NCBI GenBank assembly: GCA_019321725.1
Contig: CM033105.1
Span: forward strand, 11,297,632 to 11,361,631
Source: Paulownia fortunei
Taxonomy: Eukaryota > Streptophyta > Magnoliopsida > Lamiales > Paulowniaceae
Direction: 5' to 3'
DNA: 64,000 nt
In this document: one piece after another, positions 47,313 to 58,708 of the stretch
Numbering within the stretch: the stretch's first letter is position 1
Layout: each line of letters opens with the position of its first letter
Notes under the pieces: model-generated
Seen by the model: only the letters and a program-made list of their open reading frames with translations
Databases searched by the model: none
What the model was told of the DNA's origin: nothing
Made by a program: the position numbers and the translations under genes

Positions 47313-49131
47313 GTGATAGTGATGGGGGTCCTGAGTGGTCAGGATGAGTCTGATCCTAATAATTCATCTAAGTTAGGTGGGGAACCCTCTATTCGTGGTT
47401 TAGCAATTGGGAGTTGTAGGGTGATGAGGCCCGATTCTCTAGATAGTATGGTGTCTAGGGGTGATCTGATCTCATTTCAGAGGAGGTTGGATTTACCATC
47501 TTCAAATTCTTAGCTCCTTCTTCTGGGCAAAGACATAGAGGGCCTCTAGAGGGATACTTTACTATTTATATGCCGAGTTTTGCTTGTGGGTTCTCATGTC
47601 CCACTTCTCTCCTCCTAGTAGAGATCATGCGTGCAAATGACCTTTGTATGGGTCAGTTCACTCCTAACTCTTACATTTACTTTGGGGGGTTTCAACATCA
47701 TCTTGGGGATTTAGTCCTTCTTGTGACCCGGAGGAGTTTCTTTTCTCTTTTCATTATAAGGAGAGTGATAGGGAAGTCTTTCTATCACTTCTTTCTCCAC
47801 CCTGGGTGCAGGTTCTTAGATGGAGTTGCTTCTTCTCGAGGTCCTTGGAGAGATATTCTTTTATGTTAAAAAAAATGGTTGGGGTTTTCCCGCGAGTGGA
47901 GTACCTCTCCTTCTATCATTTCTATTTATTGCAGCTCACATGATGTATTTAGGGAGCATTATGTGGTTGTCGAACTGTTTGATCAGCCTTTTGATATTAG
48001 ATGTTTATTTTCTGCGGGTATCCGAGTCTTTCTTATTACTTTACATGTCTTGGCAATCTATATTTATTACTGATGTATTGTTTTCTTTTCTCCAAGTAGA
48101 GAGTTAGATGTGGCCACCATCAGATCACATAAAAAGAAGAAACACAAGGCCGAGGGTGGCTCAAGCAGACCTCCATCTAAGAGGGGCAGGGACGAGCGAT
48201 GCTCCTTGCCCAGATGTATTGGGGGCAAGCCTAGATCCTCTTTCCATCCAGAAGAGCAAGTTAGGGACAACTAATCATTGAGGGCCTCTCCTAATCCTAT
48301 TACGAGCAAGAGGCCGAGAGTAGAGGCTGATGACTCCTTGCTGAGGGAGTGTTCTAGATCTAGCATATTCTCTCCCAGCGTCAATCACTAGGAGGGGATT
48401 CAGTCATTGTGGGATACCTTGGATATGTCATTGGGTTGGAGCAGGACTAGGAGTGTCATCTATGAAGATAATCTCCATTGACTTAGTCAACTGCCTTCCT
48501 CCAGCTTTGATGCTTTATTGGTGGGAGATTTGGCTAGGGTAAGCAATCTTGCTTAGCTTTTGCTTTTACTTAGTGAACGCTCCCTTCTTCTCATTAATAT
48601 TTTCTGCCTTTATGTTTTTTTTCTCACTAGGCTTTGACTATTTCTATGGTTATGAGTCACCATGTTGCTAGCTTGGAGAAGGCGACAGGGTATTCTGAGG
48701 CTATAGTAAAGAAGAGTGCTGAGGAGGTTGCCTGCCATGAGAGGAAGATGGCTGAGATGGCCACGTGTTTTGAGGAGCTAAAGTCTAAGTATGATCACAA
48801 AGTAAAGATTGGAGAGAGGTTCCTATAATTTCAAAATAGATTTAGCTTGGTTGTAGCTGTTGCGGCCGTCAAGGCTTCTGAGGCCTTTGATGAGGCAGTA
48901 CTAGACAAGGCTACCGTGATATATAACCGGACCATACGCGATTATTGATGGGTCATAAGAGAGTCTGATCACTTCCTTAAGGAGGATGTGATGTTGTAAG
49001 GTCCCGAGGTATTAAATGATGATGGAGTTGAGATCGCAACTCTTCATGATATCTTAGTGGCTCTTGCTATGATAAAGAATCCTGAAGGTGAGCAGGCAAA
49101 GGATGGAGCCTACCAAGATGATGATGCTTAG
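47313..49131 (+). pseudogene. Antisense accessory ORF of element F (gypsy-type putative transposase/gag-like), spliced
   Basis: A plus-strand coding stretch opposite to gag, with several frameshifts. Pieces: about 47313-47513 (N-terminal low-complexity part); about 47545-48270 with GYFTIYMPSF, the FTPNSYIYFGGFQHHLGDL block and a basic HKKKKHKAEGGSSRPP tract. After a putative intron, a coiled-coil region follows (48634-48828), then KASEAFDEAVLDKATVIYNRTIRDY and an acidic end at the stop 49129-49131. The GYF...PNS block resembles the family named putative gypsy-type transposon domain, whose role is unknown. A GT-AG intron at 48539-48630 (92 bp) joins DLAR to ALTISM in frame, evidence for transcription of this strand. 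A TATA-like CTATATAATA lies near 47181-47190. Confidence 0.68.
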
Positions 49132-49331
49132 GCCTTTAGCTTTTCCTTCTTTCCCCATACATTTAGGGATTTTGCTTTAGATTTTCTAGACATTTATTAT
49201 ATGATGCTATTTATTTTCTACACGTGAGTTTTTATCTACCCGAGTAGGGTATGCATATTTTATTTCCACTACTGTTATTTTCTGCTATGTGACATGAGTG
49301 ATTAAGACTTTATGTCCCTCGTATTTTATCT

Positions 49332-49860
49332 CTATTTTTTGTGTATGTTATAATTCTGCGAGACTAAGTCTTTAGGGCCATAAAAGTTCATAGATATCAA
49401 GTGGTGGAAAGGGGCGCATGAGTCTTTAGGGCTTCTGCTGCTCTTTCTCGGACCCTTTACCTTTTTCAACGTGGTGACATAGCTCTTCTTGGCAGCGCGT
49501 ATATCTTCTTCAATTTCTCCTACTCCAATGGTCATTGGGAATTTAACCTTTATGTGGATAGTAGAAGTAATTGCTCTAAATTGGTTCATGCTTGGTCTTT
49601 CCAATATCATGTTATATGTTGAAGGGTTTCTTACCACTAGGAATCTTACTAGTTTAGTGTCTCTGTGCAGCCCATGCAGTCCCAGCATCAAAGAAAGCAT
49701 CACCTCTCCTAGTGCATTCACCACTTCTCTAGTGAAGCCGACGAAAGCAATATTTACCAGGATTACTTATGACTGATCTACTTGGGGCTTTTGGAAAGCA
49801 TCATAAAAATAATATCCACCGCAATTCCACCATCTATCAAAACTTTCTTCACTAGGATTT
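49332..49860 (-). pseudogene. Protease domain (element F)
   Basis: Minus strand. Near 49850-49815 lies a KVLIDGG block, a decayed form of the VLVDTGSS active site. The open piece 49724-49332 follows, with VRFLVVRNPSTYNMILERPS, STIHIKVKFP, GVGEIEEDIRAAK and YVTTLK. These are the standard blocks of the Tat/Ogre-type protease region, in the right order. RT should follow but does not. Confidence 0.82.
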
Positions 49861-50229
49861 TTACCAGATTACAAAGATAACAATGGCATTAGCATGTTGT
49901 ACAGTAGCAAGGTTGAGGTCCTGCACCCCAATTATTATAGCCATGTTCTTCTCGCGAATTATGTTAAGCACCCAAAGCTTTGGGGAGACTTGAGAACTTC
50001 TTTCTGCTAACTCCTTGTTGTAAGCTCTAAGTGTACTTCTTACGTCCCTGCCACCAGGCCCTCTAAATATGACATCTATTATGCCAACGATGGAAGGGTC
50101 CTATCGTTCATCCTACCTCTGATTCCTACTTGGCTGCCTAGAGTGCAGCGCCAATAAGAGATAAGTCATGAGGGGGTGATCTACTTGCGAGTGCCAATTG
50201 ACAAACTCTTTCAGATATCCTTGTTGAAT

Positions 50230-51335
50230 TAGTTTTTCAATGTCTTTCTTCAGGTGAAAGCACTCTTCTGTGGTACGACCCTTATCGTGTTTAAAGCGAC
50301 AGTACTTGTTGGAGTGTTCCTATCGAGGGCTTTTCTTCAACTTTCTAGTAGCTTTAATAATGCCTTGCCACCGAGCAGTCAGCAACACTTTAGCGAGCAG
50401 GGTGTTCAGGTTAGGTATAAGCTAACGTCGCTTGGATCTCTTGGAGCTAGGCTTCTTCTATTTTTTCTGCTTCTTCTTAGCTCCTACTTCTGGGTGCGTT
50501 GCTTCCTTGATACGAATGTGCATCTCTATATGGGAAAAAAAGTTCTTACAATGACATGGGTGGCTTCTTAATAATTGACTCCTTTCCCTGATGGAGGTTT
50601 TGCTATAGTGTACTCGCTGAGAGCTTATGAGGGACATATGGCATCTCATTGATGGCCTTAATGAAGTATTGCATGTACTTCCGCAAAGTTTCTCCCTCAT
50701 TCTGCCTAATTGTGAAAATGTGAGTAATAGTCTTTGGGCATTTTTGGTTTATGGAGAATTAGTGTAGGAAACTTTCAATAAGTTGCTCCATTCTAGAGAT
50801 AGATCCTGCTTACAGTTGGTTGAACCATATCAATGCCCTCTTAATGAATGTTGCACAGAAGAACTTGAAATATGCTGCATCATTCATATCATATAAGTCT
50901 GCCTTGGTGTAAAATTTATCAAAGTGCTCTTTCGGGTCTCCTACTCCATTGTACTCTGAAAGGTTTGAATTTTTTACTCCTAAAGGTAGGGGTTCAGCTA
51001 AAATATTTGCAGTAAAAAAGATTTTTTATTATTGCTAGAGATCGAGCAATGCTTTTAGTGAAGATGGAATGATAGGTAGTGCGTGATTCTTCTACCCTAA
51101 TATTCCTAAATGCTAGCTCCTGGCTTTGAGGAGTATCCCTACTGGTTACCTTTTTAGGAACTTTCTCACTCATTTTTCCTACTTTATCTCCACGTGACTT
51201 TTCTGTCTCTATTAGGTGCGAGCCTTCTCCTTGTTGTGCGAGGATCAGCCTAGCACTCAGTGAGGTATAGGCTATCACCTTGGTTGCTACTCTCACAGTC
51301 GCGCCCTCTAGCAGAGCCTGTAGCTCTTCGTGCAT
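50230..51335 (-). pseudogene. Gag (element F)
   Basis: The minus-strand piece 51335-50994 holds the N-terminal part (113 codons, MHEELQALLEGATVR). After shifts, the core reads NLSEYNGVGDPKEHFDKFYTK, ALIWFNQL and FSINQKCPKT. The piece 50700-50458 corresponds to the ETLRKYMQYFIKAINEMP block and the region after it. This is the retrotransposon gag core of Tat-type elements (capsid). Broken by frameshifts and stops. Confidence 0.8.
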
Positions 51336-51529
51336 GAATCAAACCTTTGTATCCTCCTATTGGGGGCTGCTGCTTTGGTCCTGCTCATGCTTTCTAATAT
51401 TGTTAGGAAGAGGTCATGGGCAGCTGCTGATTCTCTCCATCGTTGTTAGCCCAATGTTCTGGTTGAGCACCTTGTGCATTGGTTTCTCTTGTTCTTGTAC
51501 ATCTTTAAATTCTCAGTGCTGCGGTAGGG

Positions 51530-51986
51530 CTTCCCAAAGATGGTGCCAATATAATTCGGGTTAACTTTTGAGTGCAGAGATGTGTTAACTATGCCTCACC
51601 ATATGTCCACTGATTCACTACTCCTAAAGCTAGATTCCCTGTCTGCAGCACAAACAGATGATTAGAAGGGCCCTAGGGTTGTGCTAGGAAAGCACTTCCG
51701 ATACTTAAGTCAGTAAATATTCAAGAGAATAAGTACTAACTCTAAGTACAAAATTAGAGTACGTACCTCGTAAATATGGAGAGAGGGGCTATTTATACCT
51801 ATTCATTTTGAGATATGAGCCTAAAAAGCCTTTAATGTAATGTAAGCTCTGTGGGTTTAATTGCATTATCTGGCAGGTGTTTGATATCTCTAGGACATTT
51901 GAGCCTCTTATAGGGCTTTGACTATCAACTTGCCTTTGAATTTGAATTAGTTAAACTAAAATTAAATAAAATTCTCATAACCATCA
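51530..51986 (-). repeat. 5' LTR and primer-binding site of element F
   Basis: LTR 51550-51986 (437 bp), matching 46052-46499. Just inside it the minus strand reads TTGGCACCATCTTTGGGAAG (51549-51530), close to the TTGGCGCCGTCTGTGGGAA primer region usual in Tat elements. The outer edge CCATCA is followed by the target duplication GAGAG. Confidence 0.85.
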
Positions 51987-53297
51987 GAGAGGAATAAGAA
52001 AATTTCCTCTCTCACTTCTAGTTGATAACGTGGGTAGAATCGAGAATCAATTTGCAATCGTCATTGGTTTGGTGTCTTGACTAACCCCTTAATAGAATTG
52101 GTTCACTTTATAGATTACACCAAACTCAGATTCATTTGATGTAAGTTGATTGAATTCGATGATTCGATCTTTAAGAGAATACTTAAAATTGTTTTGTGCT
52201 ATGAAGAACCTCACAAAACTCTTTTCTGAATATACAACTGGAGTATTTCTCACAAAATGTTTTTTGTGAATTTTGGAAGTCTCTTTAAATAATTGAAACC
52301 AACTTAAGAGACTAGTGGAAAATAAGAGAATATTGAAGAACAAGTAACAAAGAAAAGCAAAAAGAGAAGTGATCGCCTGTTCTTAATTTCTCTTGTGATC
52401 ACATACCTTAGTGTACGCCATGTGAGTGTCATATATATACACTTGCACACCCCTTAAGCTTTTTCTTGGGTTTTTTTTCTTCCTAGTCTGAGTATTTCAT
52501 ATCTTAACCAAGATATTTCTTCTCTCTTATTTTTATTACATGGGTGTAGACTTAATTTATTTATTTAACTAGATTGATTGATACAATCAATCAATTAATT
52601 TTCTTATTGGGATTGTCTAAATTCAATAAAATTAATTAAATGATTTCATTGTACAATTGGTTAATTTAACTACAAATTAATAATTATATAATAAATTAAT
52701 TAGTCGAATTAATTTATCAATCCAACTCTTGAATAAAATTTAGCTCAATGAATTAATTCAATCATTTGAATAATACAAATTTCAATTGAATATTTAGGTC
52801 TAATTAAATGATTTAATTAATTAATTCATTGATTCAACTTTTGAATTAGTTAAAACTAAACGAATTAATTAATCCAATTAATTAATTCATGAATCGACTT
52901 TAGTTCTTTATAATCAAAATGAATTTATTCAACTTAATATGTGACCTCTTAGATTTACTAATAAGTTAATAGTAGGTACACAACTTTTGTGATTTAATTT
53001 TAAGCAATTAAAATTGCTCCAATTAATTAAATACTTTACTTAGCCATTTTCATAATTAACATCTAGCAACATGTTAAGAAAATCTAAAAATAGATATATT
53101 CAAAGTGAACCTTTTTTATGACAGTTACAATACAAATAAAATTCCTTTATTATCTAGTGTCCTGATTTGACCTAGGATACAGAATCTTAGCCTTAGCCGA
53201 AACTCTATTAGCACAATATCTATGTGGCAATTAGAAAACTTTTTTCTAATCATCATTCTACCTAGACAAAGGATTTTCTAAGTCATGGACGGTAAAA

Positions 53298-56262
53298 TGT
53301 TGGAATCATATATACTGGGATAAATAAAAAACAAATATCGCATATCATATGTGAAATATCTAATTTTGATTGTCAATCAATTATTTATTTACCATTTCTA
53401 ATTACCATTTTAATTAAAAATGGATTGTGAGTTATATCCAAATAGCATTTTAGTTGATGTAAGATATGAAACAATTCAAATAGTTCAAGCACCTTGTGAC
53501 AAAAAATCTATTTCACCTAGAGTTCCAGGTGTCATCCCTCTAACGATATTCACACATTAGAATATCCACGGACTAATCAAATTTGTTCTAGCAAATTTGA
53601 TATCACTATTCCAATATAGAATTTTGGTGTTCTTTGATTCTAAATTCAACAGGTAAAGAAAGAACCAAAGTAATAATAAAAAAAGTGGAACCTTTTTTAT
53701 AAAAGGAATAGGAAAGGAGAAAGTAGCTTATTTCGCAAAGGAGAAGAACCAATTTTCACAAACTTTATCTTTTTAGAAATTGGCCCTTAGTGGTCCTTTT
53801 ATTATAGGGGCTCCTTTGAATCCTAACCCTACCAGGGTTTAACTCCTTCTTCCTTATCCAACCACCTAAGGCTCATTTTGTTTGTTGGACCAAGGATAGA
53901 CAATATAATTAGCCTAGGTCAAGCACTTGGTATGGAAGATACAACCCATGACTCTTTTTCTGCCCGGTTGAGAATCAACCATTCAATTGATAATCACCCT
54001 AAAATTGTACCATCCAGATATTTCACCCAAATCTAAATAAAAGTGAATTCCAATATTGCACCTGAAGATAAAAAATTCTAACCAAAATACCCCTCCAAAT
54101 TCATGCAATTACTTATACATTGTTTAAAAGACTAGATCCCCCACCAAGCATTCAATTCCTTAAGGTGAAAACCCAAAGTCTATACTGATAAATTGATTCC
54201 ACTGGGGTACTTTTGTAGTCATGGTGTTGCCAGACCTTCCTGCCACCAGAAACCCCTCTGAACCTCTCCCTAAACCACTAGACCCACCTTATCATACCTT
54301 CATCATGGTGAGTAAGATAGTGGAGATGCCCACATTGAACACATCTCCTCGTGGCCGTAAGAAATCTTTCCTTGGTGATACTCCGCCCAACCCAATAGGT
54401 TATATTGTTGTTGAGAATATCAGGAACTTGGGGTTAATGATTTTAATGAGTATGAAATTATCCATAATAGGCTAAAACTTATTCATCATGCAAGGCTTGA
54501 TCTTATTATTAATTTTTTGGAAGTTGTAGGGGTGATGAAATGGAGAACCATAGGGCTTTGTACAACACGTAGTATCGAATGTTTTGTAAGTTAAAATGTG
54601 TGATTGTAGAGGACGGTGACCAAGGATGATGGAAGCTAAAATATCGTGTATTTTATATGTTTCTTAACAAGGGCAATTTGGATATTTGCATTATTTTACC
54701 CGCTTAATCATTAAACCAAGTGAAATATTGTTATCCTTGTTAGAATTTTTAAAATTTAATCCTACAATCAAATATGTTTTTAAACATATTACAATATCTA
54801 TGAATAATGCAATCCTATTCTATCCAATTAATCTTATCATTCACATCCATAGCCCTAGTGTTCACACTTGGATTACATCATCAATTAGTAAACTTTAATT
54901 CTTCAATTAAATTGGCTTCCAACAAGCCCATTAATTTGGGCTTAAACTTTAGTTAATTTAATTAAATTCCAATTTGATTGATCCCATCAATTAATTTAAT
55001 TGATCATATAAATTTAATAGATCCAACTTAATTAATTGATCTAATTAGTTAATTTAATTAGTTCCTCTTTGGGCTTCCTTACCATATTAGGTCAAATTAA
55101 ATAATTCTATTATTTAATCACATTAATAATAATTAAATTAATTTATGCCCTTATTAATTAATCACCGTTAATTAACTTAATCCAATCCTTCGGATTTTTA
55201 TTCTACATAGAAGTGGATTTATTCAACTTAGTGTATGGTCTCTTAGGTTCATGTATAAGCTAGCTAGGCTCACAATTCTTGTGACTTAATTAAATAATAA
55301 AATTGCTCCAATTAATTAATCCAATTAATTAATCATCTTGAAATTAACTCATTGTTCCCAAGAACCCATAAGTCATGGGAAGCTTCTAGTAATACATCAT
55401 GACTGCCTAACTGTAGGTGCTAAAACAACAAACCTATTTCCTATTATGAGTACTATGCAACTACGGTCCTTCGGTCTACTAATCTCTTAATTAAGTTTAG
55501 GGTATGAATTATGAGTCAAAACTCCATTTGACTTAATAACTAAAATCATATTCTTAGTCTCCATGACTCCTTGATGAATATTACTTATCTAATTTCATTC
55601 AGCCTTGGCTATAGAGTTCTGAATCAAGGACCATGAAAATGATAAGAGATTCACCTATTCAACTAGATAGACAATAGATCCTTTATTGGCCACTCATTAA
55701 CCTCTATACACGAAGATGTTACACCCAATATATTTTCCTTATGATTGTCAGATAACTAAGGAATATATTAAATTGCAACATATCTTGCACATAATTACAA
55801 TGGTGCCTCATGTCCAAGAATTAATTCTTATACCATCGTAACTAGAAAGTTTCCATTTAAGAATTCGTGTTTCCAATTCATAATTTCCAAATGGGGTAGT
55901 TCAGTATAATTGTTCTCTAACAAGCACACGCAAACATGCACTAGTGTCTCTATACTGATGTCTATAAACTGAGACATTCTTCTTTCGAGCATCCATCATG
56001 TGCGCAAGTCTTATTGGGCTCATCAATGTCTCATCTCAATAAACATTTGACTTGAACTAATTTAAATAAAGCTACATAAGTATATTCCATGATCTTCATT
56101 ATATGCTCGATCATGCCTTGTAGTTATATATGGTTTAGGGAAGTTATCTATTTGGTAATAATAATCTAGATAAAAATATGCAAATTTTATGAATAAACAT
56201 TTTAATAAGATCATTTATACAAAAGTATAGAAGCAACTTGGCTCACCGGGCACTACTCTAAC
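53298..56262 (-). repeat. Diverged LTR related to family D, with a ~1 kb insert
   Basis: Inverted. It opens TGTTGGAATC at 53298 and closes GGGCACTACTCTAAC near 56262, the same end signatures as family D. Shared internal blocks include CACTCATTAACCTC.ATAC, AAGTCATGGGAAGC and the TGATGAATATTA region. At 2.97 kb it is about 0.8 kb longer than other copies, which suggests the insert at about 53870-54860. It sits in the LTR of G. No target duplication is clear. Confidence 0.6.
53870..54860. other. Unassigned ~1 kb segment inside an LTR
   Basis: This stretch has no counterpart in the other family-D LTRs. It starts near GCTCATTTTGTTTGTTGGACC and ends before the LTR block CAAGCCCATTAATTTGGGC. It holds an 84-codon open frame (54221-54475) with a Pro-rich start (LPDLPATRNPSEPLPKPLDP) that I do not recognise. 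Possibly a DNA transposon derivative; terminal repeats are not convincing. Confidence 0.35.
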
Positions 56263-56753
56263 TCAAAGTGCAATTGCCTATGCACAGGATCACAATGATA
56301 TCTCAAGTTGGAGACCAATCTTGCAATATTATAACAAAAAAAATCTTATTTGATATCTGGGTAATTTCTATTAAGGAATTTCTTAGCTAGATTATTCAGT
56401 GAACTTGTTCTCCTATAGGTACCCACATATATCATTAGTGGCACACATCAATTTTTTAAAATGAGACATCATCCTCTCAAACATATATCATATGTGCAAG
56501 TATACCCAAATCATGATAACCCATCTCGATTATTCTAGCTTGGAGCATTTTATGATCAAAGCCCTAGGGAAATATTTCATGATCACTATTTTTATGCGCG
56601 ATCATGATCCAAAAATATATATGATTTGGGGATTTCACCTAAATATAAACCTAAGAGATAAAGATGAAGAATTATCTAATCATGAATTTTTAAACTTGAA
56701 TGAATAAGAATATATAATAGGAGAACAAAATAAGCCTATACAAAACCCTAATA

Positions 56754-57160
56754 CTCTCCCATTTGCCCTAAAGCCAATTACCATGTATCTTACTTCTATC
56801 TTTTTAAGATGTCCTTCACATACATTTTGTGCTAATGGCTTAATTAGTGAGATTGTTATGTTCTTTATTGAGACAACCTTGTCCACTCCAATATTTTCTC
56901 CACCAATGTTCTCCCAGATTTTATGGTGTCAACTCTTTACATGTTTGGATATATGATGAAATTTTGGCCTCTTTCCGCAAAGGCGCTATTGTTATTGCAA
57001 TAATAAGGTACTAAACCAACATTGTATGATTATATCTACTATTGGACTCTAGTTTCTTATCAAATCAAAAATGACATGCCACAATGCATTCTCTCTTAAT
57101 AATTGAGTTTGAGGTTGCTTTTCTTTTAGAACTTTTCTAACTAACCGCACCACCACTAAG
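56754..57160 (-). pseudogene. RNase H C-terminus and polypurine tract (remnant G)
   Basis: Minus strand. A block with REC-IVAC (from EAEYVAC-type motifs) is near 57100, YCNNNSA-like near 57000, and KHIQTCKD-like near 56950. ITISLIKPLAQNVCEGHLKKIEVRYM then lies in the piece 56886-56680 (usual wording: ADPLTKPLAQ...). The G-rich polypurine tract comes directly after this tail. Several stops, so dead. The open frame 56886-56680 continues into the LTR. Confidence 0.75.
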
Positions 57161-58708
57161 TTGAGATTTTGATGATGATTAGGATAGATTAGGCTATACT
57201 GCAAAACTCTTGTACTTTAGTATTTAGTTAGGAAATAGTTGTGAAGGCCATTTTTAGAGCTGTCAAGTTTAGCCAACCTAGATAGAGCAAAGGAGTCAAA
57301 GTAGATCTAATGATCAGATAGTACTTAAAAGAAAAAATAGTGGAGTTCAAGATCAGAATAGAGGACTTAGTGGAGCTAAAGTCTTCTATAGAGTGAGGAC
57401 TAGAGTAGTCAGTTAGGAGCAAGATTTATAAAAAGATCAAATCAATTAAGCAGAAAAATGAAGACTAACAAAGGAGCGAACACTACTTTGAGAAAACAAC
57501 AAAGTCCAAGACCAAAGCATAGGATTTAAAGGGGCTAAGATCTTCAGTAGAGTGAGTAATAGTAAGTTCTACAAGGAGCATATTTCACAACTGTCACCTC
57601 GTAGTAATCAACGAGACAAAGTCCAAGAAAAATGAATACCTGTATAAAAGGATATTATTACAAAAAGAATAATAGACTGCAACTCTACACAACGTGATGT
57701 ACATATAGGATAAGTGTGCAAATAGATAATGGGAATAGGAACAATGACCAATTTTTTTGAAGGCATATAAAAAAGAGCTGAATGTGAAAAGACACAACAA
57801 GGTACATCAGATATATAAATAGAAGTGACACAAGTACAAAAAGCCTTCAAGTTTTGTAGTCCAAAATCTAGTTTCACTCAGTTATACAATTGTGAGTATA
57901 GTTGCTACCAAAATGATATAATCAATCATTGTATTGTAAAAAGAGCAAAGTGAGTGTCAGTTCTTGTGTATACTTGATACTATCAAAACAGAACAATTCA
58001 AGAGTTTAAGGGGGTTTAACCTTTTCTAACCTACTCATTATCAAAATCTATACATGTTTATCCTAACTTTTTTTCTGCATAAAGCACTGTTGCTACTGTT
58101 GTTTGAGTTTTCCTACACAAGTAAAATCAACAAATTCAAGATAGAACAAAAGGGTCTAAGAGGATGTTTGGTTAAGCTTATTCAAAAGAACTTATAAGAT
58201 GCTTGGAAATCTTGTAATCAATATGGTAAAAACTAAACGAGTTTATTAAGATCATACTTTCTTAAAAGGAGCTTATAAGATAAGATTCTAATATCTTATT
58301 TTTGGAGTTTATAAGCTTATTTTTAAAAAAAATTACCAAATACATAATAATATCTCATAAAGTATGAACATCTTATAAGATATTTTAAATAACTTATAAA
58401 CTCACCCACCCAAACACCTCTAAGTTAAACTCATGATCAGACCTCAAGTCCAAGACAACAAATCCACGACTAGAGCAGAGGACTTAGCAGGGCTAAGGTC
58501 TTCAGTAGAGTGAAGGCAAAAGTAGAAACAGTAAATCAGAATCAAAGTCACAAGTAGATCAAATGAGTTAGTGAAAATTTTGAGCTTAACAGACAAGTAA
58601 GAAAGATTCCAATTGAGTCCAAGAGTTGAGAAAAGGATTTGTTTGGGCTAAGGTCTTCAGTAGATTGAGGACTTGTGCAGCCTACAAGGAGTTCAACTCA
58701 CAACTGTC
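57161..58708 (+). repeat. LTR-like repetitive DNA of another copia type
   Basis: It starts GTTGAGATTTTGATGATG, similar to the opening of many SIRE-type copia LTRs. It holds two related segments that share GAGGACTTAG, GCTAAGGTCTTCAGTAGAGTGA and CAAGGAG....TCACAACTGTC (57310-57600 and 58440-58708), TATA-like boxes near 57768 and 57810, and a U5-like block CTTGTGTATACTTGATACTATCAAA (about 57963). No coding sequence. The right side is cut by the LTR of element H. The assignment is tentative. Confidence 0.35.
58161..58418. mobile_element. hAT-like MITE
   Basis: 258 bp with imperfect terminal inverted repeats (AGGATGTTTGGTT... and ...CCCAAACACC), flanked by TCTAAG on both sides (58155-58160 and 58419-58424). 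The interior is rich in CTTATAAG-type palindromes, common in GGTGTTTGG-type hAT MITEs. hAT duplications are usually 8 bp, so the edges may be off by a base or two. Confidence 0.6.

Larger units (their letters stand above)
46052..51986 (-). mobile_element. Tat-like element F with antisense ORF and no RT/integrase
   Basis: A complete insertion. LTRs 46052-46499 and 51550-51986 are similar along their length, with GAGAG target duplications at 46047-46051 and 51987-51991. Read on the minus strand: 5' LTR, primer site, gag, protease, then no RT, RNase H or integrase. A plus-strand (antisense) ORF follows, then the polypurine tract and 3' LTR. About 5.9 kb. It is non-autonomous and depends on other elements for replication. 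The primer site and gag wording point to the Tat lineage, in which extra ORFs after pol are known. Confidence 0.88.
45877..57160 (-). mobile_element. Copia remnant G: 3' LTR in three pieces plus RNase H
   Basis: Minus-strand copia element related to family D. Its 3' LTR is recovered at 45877-46051 (opens TGTAGGCTCTAGG), 51992-53297 and 56263-56753 (ends CCTAATA), about 1.97 kb in all. It is interrupted by element F and by a related LTR. Next to it lie a polypurine tract read on the minus strand (about 56754-56770) and the end of RNase H (to about 57160). The rest of the element is absent; LTR-like DNA of another type follows. The three-piece reading is an inference from the shared LTR block order. 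Confidence 0.6.
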
